Shown: positions 1 to 6,509 of the stretch, in pieces | How the letters are laid out: every line of letters begins with the position of its first letter | Numbering within the stretch: the first letter of the stretch is position 1 | Origin: Oscillospiraceae bacterium | GTDB lineage: Bacteria > Bacillota > Clostridia > Oscillospirales > Oscillospiraceae | NCBI GenBank assembly: GCA_024404735.1 | Contig: JAKSPP010000030.1 | Location: 1-12,397, forward strand | Length of the DNA: 12,397 nt | Reading direction: 5' to 3' | Position numbers and translations under genes: made by a program | Notes under the pieces: generated by a model | What the model was told of the DNA's origin: nothing | What the model saw: only the letters and a program-made list of their open reading frames with translations | Database searches by the model: none

Positions 1-506
1 AGTTTGCAAACAGAGCTGCTAAGCTCGTTCGTCCCCGCGGTGTGTATCCTCCCGGTCTCTACACCGCCGGTGTTCATGTCGGCCTGGGCAGAATGGTAGG
101 CGCAACTCCCAACGGAAGAAAAGCAGGCGAGCCCCTCTCCGACGGTGCTTCTCCCTCTCAGAGCGCAGATAAAAACGGCCCCACCGGAGTTGTAAAGTCC
201 ATTCTCGCTCTCAAGCCCGAAAAGTACTTAAACGGTATGCAGTTTAATATGAAGTTCCACCCCTCCTGCGTAAACGGCGAGGACGGCTTTATTAAGCTCA
301 AGAACTTCATTGAGGCATTCTTTGCACAGGGAGGTATGCAGGTTCAGTACAACATTGTTGACTCCGATACACTCCGCAAGGCTCAGGAGAACCCCTCCGA
401 TTACCGCGACCTTGTTGTCCGCGTTGCAGGCTTCTCCGCTTACTTCACAGAGCTCGTAACAGACCTGCAAAATGACCTCATCTCCAGAACAGACAATATG
501 ATGTAA
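1..506 (+). CDS. Glycyl-radical enzyme of the pyruvate formate-lyase/diol dehydratase superfamily, C-terminal part (5' end outside window)
   Basis: The frame is open from the first bases (complete codons from position 3), so this is the last 167 residues of a larger enzyme, usually about 800 residues in this superfamily. The C-terminal glycyl-radical motif RVAGFSAYF is present; the radical glycine is encoded at 429-431. An activating radical-SAM enzyme would form the radical, and the catalytic cysteine should lie in the missing part. The GRKAGEPLSDGASPSQ stretch near the fragment start, and the GGMQVQYNIVD and ENPSDYRDLVVRVAG stretches, resemble the PFL2/choline lyase/glycerol dehydratase branch more than classical PflB, so the substrate cannot be named safely; pyruvate formate-lyase, a dehydratase or a decarboxylase are all possible. 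The residue after the radical glycine is Phe where Tyr is more usual. No activase gene follows; a terminator begins 24 bases after the stop. Confidence 0.9.
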   Translation, partial: FANRAAKLVRPRGVYPPGLYTAGVHVGLGRMVGATPNGRKAGEPLSDGASPSQSADKNGPTGVVKSILALKPEKYLNGMQFNMKFHPSCVNGEDGFIKLKNFIEAFFAQGGMQVQYNIVDSDTLRKAQENPSDYRDLVVRVAGFSAYFTELVTDLQNDLISRTDNMM

Positions 507-530
507 AATATAAAATTGTCGTAAAATATA

Positions 531-564
531 ACGACCCTCCTTCTTAAAAAGGAGGGTCGTTTTT
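531..564 (+). terminator. Intrinsic terminator of the glycyl-radical enzyme gene
   Basis: A perfect 12-bp stem (arms 531-542 and 549-560, ACGACCCTCCTT with its complement) with a 6-base loop is followed by a run of T. It lies 24 bases after the stop codon at 504-506, which suits the plus-strand gene. A GTCGT at 518-522 could also pair with the ACGAC at 531-535, a weak competing hairpin. Confidence 0.9.
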
Positions 565-569
565 GCGTA

Positions 570-603
570 AAAAAAGAGCCTGTGGATTTCCCGCAGGCTC
601 TTT
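570..603 (-). terminator. Intrinsic terminator of ackA
   Basis: Read on the minus strand, AAAGAGCCTGCGG pairs with CCACAGGCTCTTT around a 5-base-scale loop, with one G-T pair, and continues into a run of seven T. It begins about 35 bases after the ackA stop. It sits almost against the plus-strand terminator at 531-564, so the two convergent units are closed by separate back-to-back hairpins. Confidence 0.88.
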
Positions 604-638
604 GAATGCTTATTAAGCTGTTTGTAACCGGTTTCCGA

Positions 639-1838
639 TTACTTGGTAACGAGCTCCTTGGTGTCGCGGGCAATCATGAGCTCCTCGTTGGTAGCGATAA
701 CGAAAGCCTTAACCTTGGAGTTATCGGAGGAGATGAGATGCTCGCCGCCTCTGATGTTGTTTCTCTCGGAGCAGATTTCTACGCCCATGAAGCCGAGGTT
801 TGCGCAGATAGCTTCGCGGGTTGCGGGGCTGTTCTCACCGAGACCTGCGGTGAATACGATGGCATCAACGCCGCCCATAGCAGCTGCATAAGCGCCGATG
901 TACTTGGAAACCTCGTAGAAGTACTTCTTGAGGGCGAGCTGTGCGCGCTCGTTGCCTTCCTTGGCAGCATTCTCAATGTCACGGAAGTCGGAGGAAACGC
1001 CGGAAACGCCGAGAACACCGGACTTCTTGTTGAGGATGTTCATCATTTCCTTGATGTCGTAGCCGTAGATGCCCATCAGGTACTCCATGATGGTAGCATC
1101 GATGTCACCGGAACGGGTGCCCATGGGGAAGCCTGCGAGAGGTCCAAGGCCCATGGAGGTGTCAACGCACTTGCCGTCAACAACAGCGGAGAGAGAAGCA
1201 CCGTTGCCGAGGTGGCAGCAGATGACCTTGCTGTGCTCGGGATTGCCGAGAAGGTCGATTGCACGTGCGGAGATGTAACGGTGAGAGGTGCCGTGGAAGC
1301 CGTAACGACGAACCTGGTCCTTCTCGTAGTACTCGTAGGGGATAGCGTAGATGTAAGCCTCTGCGGGCATGGTCATATGGAAAGCGGTGTCGAAAACGGC
1401 AACCTGAGGAGTCTTGGGCATAACAGCCTGGCAAGCCTGAATACCGGTGAGGTTTGCGGGGTTGTGGAGAGGTCCGAGGGGGATGCACTTCTTGATAGCA
1501 GCGATAACATCGTCATTTACGATGCAGGACTCGGTGAATTCCATACCGCCGTGGAGAACTCTGTGGCCGCATGCATCAATCTCGTCCATAGAAGCGATAA
1601 CGCCGTTGTCCTTGTCAACAAGAGCGGCCAGAACAGTCTGGATGGCCTCGGAATGAGTGGGCATGGAAACTGCAAGGTCCTTAACAACGGTCTTGCCCTC
1701 AAGCTGGGGCTTGTAGGTGAAAAGTCCGTCGATTCCGATACGCTCACAGATACCGCTTGCCATTACGGACTCATTGTCCATGTCAACGAGCTGGTACTTG
1801 AGGGAGGAAGAACCTGCGTTGATAACTAAGATTTTCAT
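639..1838 (-). CDS. ackA: Acetate kinase
   Basis: This 399-residue protein has the usual length for acetate kinase, which interconverts acetyl phosphate plus ADP and acetate plus ATP in the cytoplasm, the ATP-yielding step of acetate fermentation. Visible family signatures are NAGSSSLKYQL (residues 7-17, with Asn7), GHRVLHGG (Arg93), FDTAFHMTMP (Asp150), RYGFHGTSHRYIS (His182), CHLGNGASLSAV (residues 208-219, phosphate loop), GTRSGD (Arg242), FTAGLGENS (residues 329-337) and NEE near the C-terminus (384-386). The known catalytic residues of the family are therefore all in place. The start MKILVI was chosen because an AGAGGAG ribosome site lies 8 bases upstream; an in-frame TTG at 1859 would place that site inside the gene. 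azlD ends 55 bases upstream on the same strand, with no terminator between. No phosphotransacetylase gene is adjacent, although pta is a frequent neighbour in other genomes. Confidence 0.97.
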   Translation of the reverse strand: MKILVINAGSSSLKYQLVDMDNESVMASGICERIGIDGLFTYKPQLEGKTVVKDLAVSMPTHSEAIQTVLAALVDKDNGVIASMDEIDACGHRVLHGGMEFTESCIVNDDVIAAIKKCIPLGPLHNPANLTGIQACQAVMPKTPQVAVFDTAFHMTMPAEAYIYAIPYEYYEKDQVRRYGFHGTSHRYISARAIDLLGNPEHSKVICCHLGNGASLSAVVDGKCVDTSMGLGPLAGFPMGTRSGDIDATIMEYLMGIYGYDIKEMMNILNKKSGVLGVSGVSSDFRDIENAAKEGNERAQLALKKYFYEVSKYIGAYAAAMGGVDAIVFTAGLGENSPATREAICANLGFMGVEICSERNNIRGGEHLISSDNSKVKAFVIATNEELMIARDTKELVTK

Positions 1839-1893
1839 GTTGGAAATCTCCTCTTTCAATATATTTTTATTTTTAATTTAATGGGAAAACAGA

Positions 1894-2235
1894 TTAAAGA
1901 CCCAGGAGCCTGCTTAAAAACTCGGGTGGGAATAAAACAAGCTCCGAAACAAGAACAGTCAGGCAGCATCCGATTGCAACCTTGAAAAGTCCTGCATTGA
2001 AGAAGGCGGCAACTATGCCGACAACAAGTGCGAGAACTCCGGAAATGGGGCTCTGAGTGGCATCGACAATGGCGGGTACAGTCATAACAGCCAGAGTTAC
2101 ATAGGGAACATAATAGAGAAAAGAGCGGATAAAACGGCTTTTTATCTGCTTTCTGATAAGAGTCATCGGCAGAGCTCTTACGCACATAAGAACAAAAGCC
2201 ATAGTGAAAATGTAAACGTAGGGATTAATTCTCAT
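1894..2235 (-). CDS. azlD: Branched-chain amino acid exporter small subunit, AzlD family
   Basis: A 113-residue, very hydrophobic protein with about four membrane segments, the usual size for AzlD. AzlD pairs with AzlC (BrnE with BrnF in Corynebacterium) to export branched-chain amino acids or their analogues; substrate here is inferred. It begins MRINPYVYIF and has the RALPMTLIRKQIKSRFIRSFLYYVPY region that family members show after the first helix. The start at 2235 was chosen because CAGGAGGAAAGCC precedes it. A longer in-frame version, 18 codons upstream, would begin deep inside azlC without a ribosome site. Its first 11 bases overlap the end of azlC, so translation of the two is probably coupled. 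Confidence 0.93.
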   Translation of the reverse strand: MRINPYVYIFTMAFVLMCVRALPMTLIRKQIKSRFIRSFLYYVPYVTLAVMTVPAIVDATQSPISGVLALVVGIVAAFFNAGLFKVAIGCCLTVLVSELVLFPPEFLSRLLGL

Positions 2236-2977
2236 GGCTTTCCTCCTGCTTTGCTTCTTCCTCGCTGTGGGGGAACAGCAGTGCCGCAACAGCGGAAATG
2301 AGTACCGTCAGAACGATGGTTTTGGTTCCGCCGGACATGAAATCAAACAGGGAAAGCTTGTTTACACACCAGGAGGCTGCAAAGCAAAGAACCACAACGC
2401 CCGCGATTATCCTGTCTTTTCTTGCCGGGGGAATGATTATTGCGAAGAACATTCCGTAAAGAGCAACGGAAAATGTGGAAACAAGGCGCAGGGGCATAAT
2501 ATTTCCGATTGCGCAGCCGAGGGCCGTTCCGAGAGCCCAGGCCGGGGTTGCAAGGGAAATCAGACCGAGAGTATAGTAGGGGTTGAGATACCCGGGCCGT
2601 GCAACAGAGCAGGCAAAAAACTCGTCTGTAATGAAGAAGCCCATAAAAAGGCGGTGGAGAAAGCTTGTGTCGGGGGCGGCGTGCTGGCTCATTGCACATC
2701 CCATAAGAAAATAACGGGCGTTTACAACGAGAGTCATGATAATAAGCTCTATAATAGGGGCAGATGCCGCAATAAGGTTAAACTCTGCGTATTCTCCCGC
2801 AGAGGCATTGGATAAAAGGGAGGCCAGTCCGGACTGAAAGGGTGTAAGTCCGGCAAGCTTGGCGTTTATTCCCAGGGCAAAGGAAACCGCAAAATATCCC
2901 ATGGCAATGGGAACAGAGGAACGCATTCCCTCAAGAAAGGTTTCCTTGCCGTTTAATGTGTATGTTCTGTACTTCAT
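2225..2977 (-). CDS. azlC: Branched-chain amino acid exporter large subunit, AzlC family
   Basis: A 250-residue integral membrane protein of the AzlC/BrnF family, the larger half of a two-part exporter. The N-terminal region GMRSSVPIAMGYFAVSFALG, the SNASAGEYAEFNLIAA stretch and NARYFLMGCAMSQH followed by GFFITDEFFA are characteristic of the family. Several hydrophobic segments are separated by short loops, and the C-terminus is charged (SEEEAKQEESHEN). I chose the ATG at 2977, with a weak CAGG six bases upstream; an in-frame TTG at 2995 has no ribosome site and begins MFKQVL. The last codons contain the ribosome site of azlD, whose start overlaps by 11 bases. A promoter with a perfect TATAAT lies about 45 bases upstream. 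Confidence 0.93.
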   Translation of the reverse strand: MKYRTYTLNGKETFLEGMRSSVPIAMGYFAVSFALGINAKLAGLTPFQSGLASLLSNASAGEYAEFNLIAASAPIIELIIMTLVVNARYFLMGCAMSQHAAPDTSFLHRLFMGFFITDEFFACSVARPGYLNPYYTLGLISLATPAWALGTALGCAIGNIMPLRLVSTFSVALYGMFFAIIIPPARKDRIIAGVVVLCFAASWCVNKLSLFDFMSGGTKTIVLTVLISAVAALLFPHSEEEAKQEESHEN

Positions 2978-3022
2978 CAATACCTGTTTGAACAAAAAGT
3001 GATTTTTTTGACTAACTTAAAT

Positions 3023-3050
3023 ATTATAATACTTTTTGCGAAAAATGCAA
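3023..3050 (-). promoter_or_regulatory. Promoter of azlCD
   Basis: On the minus strand TTGCAT (3050-3045) is followed after 16 bases by a perfect TATAAT (3028-3023). The -35 box is weak. The start of RNA would be near 3016, about 40 bases before the azlC ATG. The spacer contains TTTTTCGCAAAAA, a short dyad that could be a binding site or chance. This is the only notable content of the 83 bases between znuB and azlC; I see no terminator for znuB. Confidence 0.6.
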
Positions 3051-3060
3051 TAGTCATTAT

Positions 3061-3909
3061 TTATCTTCTTAATACTTTTCCGAGTACGGAAAATATCAGA
3101 AATGCAATAATATCAGCGCAGACAACAGTGGCACCGGCCGGAGTCCCCGCGGAAATGGATACAATAAGGCCGAGACCCGTGCATACGAGGGCAATTCCCG
3201 CTGCGCATATGCTGACGGACTTAAATGATTTGAATACTCTCATTGCGGACATTGCGGGAAAGATGACGAGGGCGGAAATCAGAAGTGAGCCCACAAGACG
3301 CATGGCAAGAACAATAATTGCGGCGGTAACAAGAGCAATTATAAAATTGCACAGAGATGTGTTTATTCCCGTTGCGGAGGCAAAGCTCTCATCAAAGGTA
3401 ACGGAAAACAGCCTGTTGTAAAACAGAATGTAAAATGCAATTACGCCTGCGGAAAGAATAATGCAAAGATAGACATCGCTTTTTGAAAGAGTCAGTATGG
3501 AGGTCGAGCCGAAAAGGGTAGAGCATACATCTCCGGATACATTTGACGATGCGGAAAACACATTCATAATAAGGTATCCAAAGGCAAGTGCGCCGACGGA
3601 GAGCATACCGATTGCGGCATCTCCTCTTATTTTTGTGTTCTGCCCCGTTTTAAGAATAATAACAGCGGCAATCATGGTAAGGGGAAGTACAATTGCCATG
3701 CTTCCGTTGCCGGAAAGACCCAGAACAGATGCAATTGCAAGAGCCCCGAAGGCAACGTGTGAAAGTCCGTCGCCTATGAAGGAGAAGCGCTTTAATACAA
3801 GTGTAACGCCGAGAAGAGAGGCGCAGAGGGCAATAAGCACACCCACAAGAAAGGCGTAGCGGACAAAAGGAAACTCAAAGTAATAGAAAAGCTTTGAAAG
3901 AAGGCTCAT
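3061..3909 (-). CDS. znuB: Zinc/manganese ABC transporter permease, ZnuB/ABC-3 family
   Basis: A 282-residue inner-membrane permease of the ABC-3 family, which forms the channel for zinc or manganese uptake with the ATPase and lipoprotein encoded just upstream. It shows the expected run of roughly eight hydrophobic segments, from residue 16 to the C-terminus. The family stretch LKRFSFIGDGLSHVAFGALA (about residues 39-58) follows the first segment, and RLVGSLLISALVIFPAMSA lies late in the protein, as in ZnuB and MntB relatives. The ATG overlaps the znuC stop codon in an ATGA, and its AGGAGGT ribosome site lies inside the last codons of znuC, so the two are translationally coupled. Which metal is moved cannot be decided from the permease. 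Confidence 0.94.
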   Translation of the reverse strand: MSLLSKLFYYFEFPFVRYAFLVGVLIALCASLLGVTLVLKRFSFIGDGLSHVAFGALAIASVLGLSGNGSMAIVLPLTMIAAVIILKTGQNTKIRGDAAIGMLSVGALAFGYLIMNVFSASSNVSGDVCSTLFGSTSILTLSKSDVYLCIILSAGVIAFYILFYNRLFSVTFDESFASATGINTSLCNFIIALVTAAIIVLAMRLVGSLLISALVIFPAMSAMRVFKSFKSVSICAAGIALVCTGLGLIVSISAGTPAGATVVCADIIAFLIFSVLGKVLRR

Positions 3910-4739
3910 TTTTTCTTACCTCCTTTTTTCCCCGCAGCACCGTGAACTCGTCCCGCACCCTCATCTCCGGGGAAACAGAGCTTTTTTCCGCCATGACAGT
4001 CATGGGTAGGAGCTAAGGAGGCGTGTCCGCTGTCTTCATCGTGGTCCTCATTGCAGATGAGGGAGGTAACGGCAGAGGAATGACGGAATTCGTGGGCTGT
4101 GCCGAAGAAAATATGGCAGCCTATGTGAAGAATGTGGCTTGAGTACCTGACGGCACAGTCAACATCGTGGGACACCATAATAATGGTTTTCCCGTCTTCT
4201 TTGTTAAGTCTCTGAATCAGAGAATAAAAGTCTGCCGTCGCATTGGGGTCAAGGCCGGAAACAGGCTCATCCATTACAAGAACCTTTTCTGCGGCGCAAA
4301 GTGCTCTTGCAAGAAGAACTCTCTGCTGCTGGCCTCCGGAAAGCTCTCTGTAGCATTTCCCCGAAAGCTTCTCTATGCCCATTTTCTCTATATTTTCTTT
4401 TGCTTTTTTCTTCTGCTCGGCAGAATAAAAGGGACCCTTGAGCTTCCCCGAGAAGCCGGACAGAACAACCTCCCTTACCGAAGCGGGAAAATCCCTCTGA
4501 ACAGGAGTCTGCTGGGGAAGATAGCCTATCTCCGAGGCTTTCAGCCCGTTTTGAAATTCAATCACTCCGGATGAGGGCCTGTGGAGTCCCAGAAGAGTCT
4601 TCATAAGGGTGGACTTTCCGGAGCCGTTGTCTCCGAGGACGCTTAAAAAGTCTCCCTCCGAAACAGTAAAGCTAAGTCCGTTTACTATAGCACCGCCTTC
4701 ATAACCGTAGGCGAGATTATTAACGGATATTATCTGCAT
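3906..4739 (-). CDS. znuC: Zinc/manganese ABC transporter ATP-binding protein with His/Cys-rich C-terminal tail
   Basis: This 277-residue cytoplasmic ATPase powers the metal importer. Motifs in order: Walker A GDNGSGKST (36-44), Q-loop in LPQQTP (74-79), signature LSGGQQQR (133-140), Walker B VLVMDEP (153-159, catalytic Glu158), D-loop SGLD (161-164) and H-loop His191. All catalytic residues are intact. After the ABC domain ends near residue 228 there is a tail of about 49 residues with Cys229, His233, His239, His246, Cys248, His249, Cys255 and His266, which could bind metal. The final KKGGKKK is the translation of the znuB ribosome site (AAAGGAGGT). The gene starts 37 bases after znuA with AAAGGA six bases before the ATG. 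Manganese or zinc are both possible substrates. Confidence 0.95.
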   Translation of the reverse strand: MQIISVNNLAYGYEGGAIVNGLSFTVSEGDFLSVLGDNGSGKSTLMKTLLGLHRPSSGVIEFQNGLKASEIGYLPQQTPVQRDFPASVREVVLSGFSGKLKGPFYSAEQKKKAKENIEKMGIEKLSGKCYRELSGGQQQRVLLARALCAAEKVLVMDEPVSGLDPNATADFYSLIQRLNKEDGKTIIMVSHDVDCAVRYSSHILHIGCHIFFGTAHEFRHSSAVTSLICNEDHDEDSGHASLAPTHDCHGGKKLCFPGDEGAGRVHGAAGKKGGKKK

Positions 4740-4776
4740 GTATTATCCTTTCTGAGGTGCCCTTGTGGGGCGGGGC

Positions 4777-5763
4777 TTATTGGGAAAGAGCCTTATAGAG
4801 AATCTCGTAGTTGCTCTCCATAATGGAAACATAGCTGCTTCCGGATGAAACGGCTCTCTTGTTTATGCTTTGCATTGAGTCAAGGGAAAGAATTTCTCCC
4901 GCATCTTCCCCCGATGCGGAGAGAACGGCCCTTGCAATATCACCGGAGCTGCTTTCCGTAATCAGAACACAGCTTCTTCCGCTTTCCTTGAGCTTTTCAC
5001 TGAGAAATATTATTGTCTCGAAATCTGCGTTCTGTTCTGTGGAGCAGCCGGGAAAGGCCGCATAATAATCGATTCCGCAGTCCTTAAAAAGATATGAGAA
5101 GGGGAAACGGTCTGCAACTATAAGGGCTCTGCTTCCCGCAATTGCGCCAAGAGAAGCAAATTTATCCTCAAGAGGAATTAGCCTGCTTCGGATATAGGAA
5201 TCTGCATTTTCAACGAAAGAAGCTGCCTCTTCCGGACAGAGCCCGGATAAAACCGCGCATAGCTCCGAGACAAAAAACTCTGCGTTTCTGACGGAAAGCC
5301 ATACATGCTCATCGATTTCGGGCTCATCCTCGCAGTCCTCCTCTTCTGCCTGCATGCCTTCCTTAATTTCCTCGGAGAGAATATTTTCTCCCAGAAGCTC
5401 TGTAAGGGAAATTACCGTCGGAAGCTTTTCGGAATCTGCGGAGGCCAAAAGCTCTTCTACCCAGCTGTCGGATTCTCCGCCCACATAAATAAATATGTCG
5501 GCCTCGAGAATTTTCGCGACATCTATTACAGAGGGATTAAAAGAGTGCATATCCGTCCCGTTCTCAATAAGAAGGTATACCTCCGGTGCATCCTCACAGC
5601 CTGCTGTTATATTGATTGTCCAGTCGTAAATGGGAAATACAGAGCACAGAACCCTGAGCTTCCCGTCCCCGGGGGCCGCCCTTTTATTTCCGCAGGCAGA
5701 CATAGAAAACAGGATGAGAGTGGAGAGAATTAAAGAAATAAATCCAATAATCTTTTTTTTCAT
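4777..5763 (-). CDS. znuA: Metal ABC transporter substrate-binding lipoprotein, ZnuA family
   Basis: A 328-residue secreted lipoprotein that captures metal outside the membrane and delivers it to ZnuB. The N-terminus has Lys residues, a hydrophobic core and a lipobox-like MSAC, so Cys24 should be lipidated. Cluster A-1 features are VFPIYDWTINITAG (43-55), the ENGTDMHSFNPS metal ligand segment with His73, and DEHVWLSVRN with His153. Between them lies an acidic stretch (AEEEDCEDEPEIDE, about 139-152) where zinc-specific proteins often have a His-rich loop. The third histidine of ZnuA is not seen; the matching region reads VADRFPFSYL with Asp218, a form I associate with clostridial homologues. 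No Shine-Dalgarno sequence precedes the ATG. The start was chosen because it begins the signal peptide. znuC follows after 37 bases. Confidence 0.93.
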   Translation of the reverse strand: MKKKIIGFISLILSTLILFSMSACGNKRAAPGDGKLRVLCSVFPIYDWTINITAGCEDAPEVYLLIENGTDMHSFNPSVIDVAKILEADIFIYVGGESDSWVEELLASADSEKLPTVISLTELLGENILSEEIKEGMQAEEEDCEDEPEIDEHVWLSVRNAEFFVSELCAVLSGLCPEEAASFVENADSYIRSRLIPLEDKFASLGAIAGSRALIVADRFPFSYLFKDCGIDYYAAFPGCSTEQNADFETIIFLSEKLKESGRSCVLITESSSGDIARAVLSASGEDAGEILSLDSMQSINKRAVSSGSSYVSIMESNYEILYKALSQ

Positions 5764-5774
5764 AATTTTACATA

Positions 5775-5803
5775 GTTATATATGTTATACAGTCGGTAGG
5801 CAA
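5775..5803 (-). promoter_or_regulatory. Possible promoter directly in front of znuA
   Basis: On the minus strand TTGCCT (5803-5798) and TATAAC (5780-5775) are 17 bases apart. A second TATAAC at 5789-5784 lies in the spacer. RNA would start about five bases before the znuA ATG, leaving almost no leader, which would fit the absence of a ribosome site. The gene may equally be read from the promoter of the ybaK-like gene 48 bases upstream. Confidence 0.4.
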
Positions 5804-5811
5804 GCCTGAGC

Positions 5812-6294
5812 TTATGCTTCCTTTTCCTCCGGCAGCTTTGAAACATCAACCCATCCCTTTGACTCCGAGCATTTTTCCAGCTCTTCGATGCTGAGTCTTA
5901 CGGCGCTTGCCGATGTGCCCGCTGCGGGATAAACCGTGTCAAAGCGTCTCAGAGAGGCATCAAGATAAACATTGACTCCTTCGTTTATTCCGAAGGGGCA
6001 TACTCCTCCGACACCGTGACCGATAAGAGCTTCAACCTCGTCGTGAGAGAGCATTTTTGCCTTCTGCGAAAAAACATCCTTAAACTTTTTGTTGTCGGTC
6101 CTGACATCGCCCGCAAAGAGAATAAGCACCGGACCCTCCGAGAGCATAAAGGAAAGGGTTTTGGCTATTTTCCCGGGCTCGACTCCCACAGCCCCGGCTG
6201 CAAGCTCAACCGTTGCAGATGAAACATCAAACTCCATGATTCTGTCTTCCAGACCGTATTTTCTCAGGTGCGCTCTTGCTTTTTCTATAGACAT
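5812..6294 (-). CDS. YbaK/ProX-type aminoacyl-tRNA deacylase domain protein
   Basis: A single-domain protein of 160 residues, the usual length for the YbaK/EbsC family. These proteins hydrolyse mischarged tRNA (for example Cys-tRNA-Pro or Ala-tRNA-Pro) in the cytoplasm. Visible family marks are GVEPGKIAKTLSF with the conserved Lys45, the ILFAGDVRTDNKKFKD stretch (about residues 58-73), GHGVGGVCPFG (92-102) and the AAGTSASAVRLSIEEL segment (124-139). The exact mischarged substrate cannot be read from the sequence. The ATG at 6294 has GGAG eight bases upstream. It is the first gene of the minus-strand train and lies 48 bases before znuA; a functional link to metal uptake is not evident, so this may be simple co-transcription. 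Confidence 0.92.
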   Translation of the reverse strand: MSIEKARAHLRKYGLEDRIMEFDVSSATVELAAGAVGVEPGKIAKTLSFMLSEGPVLILFAGDVRTDNKKFKDVFSQKAKMLSHDEVEALIGHGVGGVCPFGINEGVNVYLDASLRRFDTVYPAAGTSASAVRLSIEELEKCSESKGWVDVSKLPEEKEA

Positions 6295-6340
6295 ACCGAA
6301 AACTCCGTAAATAAATATTTATTACCGATTATTATTACAT

Positions 6341-6369
6341 ATTATATATTGTTTTTCAAGCCTTGTAAA
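6341..6369 (-). promoter_or_regulatory. Strong promoter of the ybaK-like gene and probably znuACB
   Basis: On the minus strand TTTACA (6369-6364), a 17-base spacer and a perfect TATAAT (6346-6341) form a near-consensus sigma-A promoter. RNA would start near 6334, about 40 bases before the ATG at 6294. It is divergent from the exporter promoter at 6440-6476. Confidence 0.8.
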
Positions 6370-6433
6370 TCATTTATGCCCTTACTAAGAGCATATTGCA
6401 CAAGAAAATATGAAGTAAATGTAAATTTTAAGA

Positions 6434-6457
6434 TAATTGTTGACATCGCAACAATTA
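6434..6457. promoter_or_regulatory. Perfect 9+9 bp dyad, probable repressor operator over the exporter -35 box
   Basis: TAATTGTTG at 6434-6442 and CAACAATTA at 6449-6457 are exact inverted repeats separated by six bases (ACATCG). The TTGACA -35 box at 6440-6445 lies within the dyad. Size and form fit a MarR- or TetR-type operator; no such regulator gene is in the window. Confidence 0.65.
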
Positions 6458-6476
6458 AGAATTAATATAGTATAGA
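6440..6476 (+). promoter_or_regulatory. Promoter of the heterodimeric exporter genes
   Basis: A perfect TTGACA is at 6440-6445. Candidate -10 boxes are TAATAT at 6463-6468 (17-base spacing) and TATAGT at 6466-6471 or TATAGA at 6471-6476 (longer spacing). Transcription would begin about 25-35 bases before the first gene. Confidence 0.65.
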
Positions 6477-6509
6477 TATTTTTTGATAAAAGGAAGCGAT
6501 GGAAAAAAG

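Noticed and set aside
606..1829. A 407-codon open frame on the plus strand across ackA
   Set aside because: It is the mirror of acetate kinase, has no recognisable motif, and arises from codon bias in a strongly expressed gene; the minus-strand protein matches the family along its full length.
1839..1893. A dedicated ackA promoter in the gap after azlD
   Set aside because: The AT-rich gap has TATATT-like sequences, but no acceptable -35 box at the right distance, and RNA would start inside the ribosome site. A promoter within azlD remains possible.
2234..2815. A 193-codon plus-strand open frame across azlC
   Set aside because: Low-complexity composition, no motif, and fully antisense to a well-supported membrane protein.
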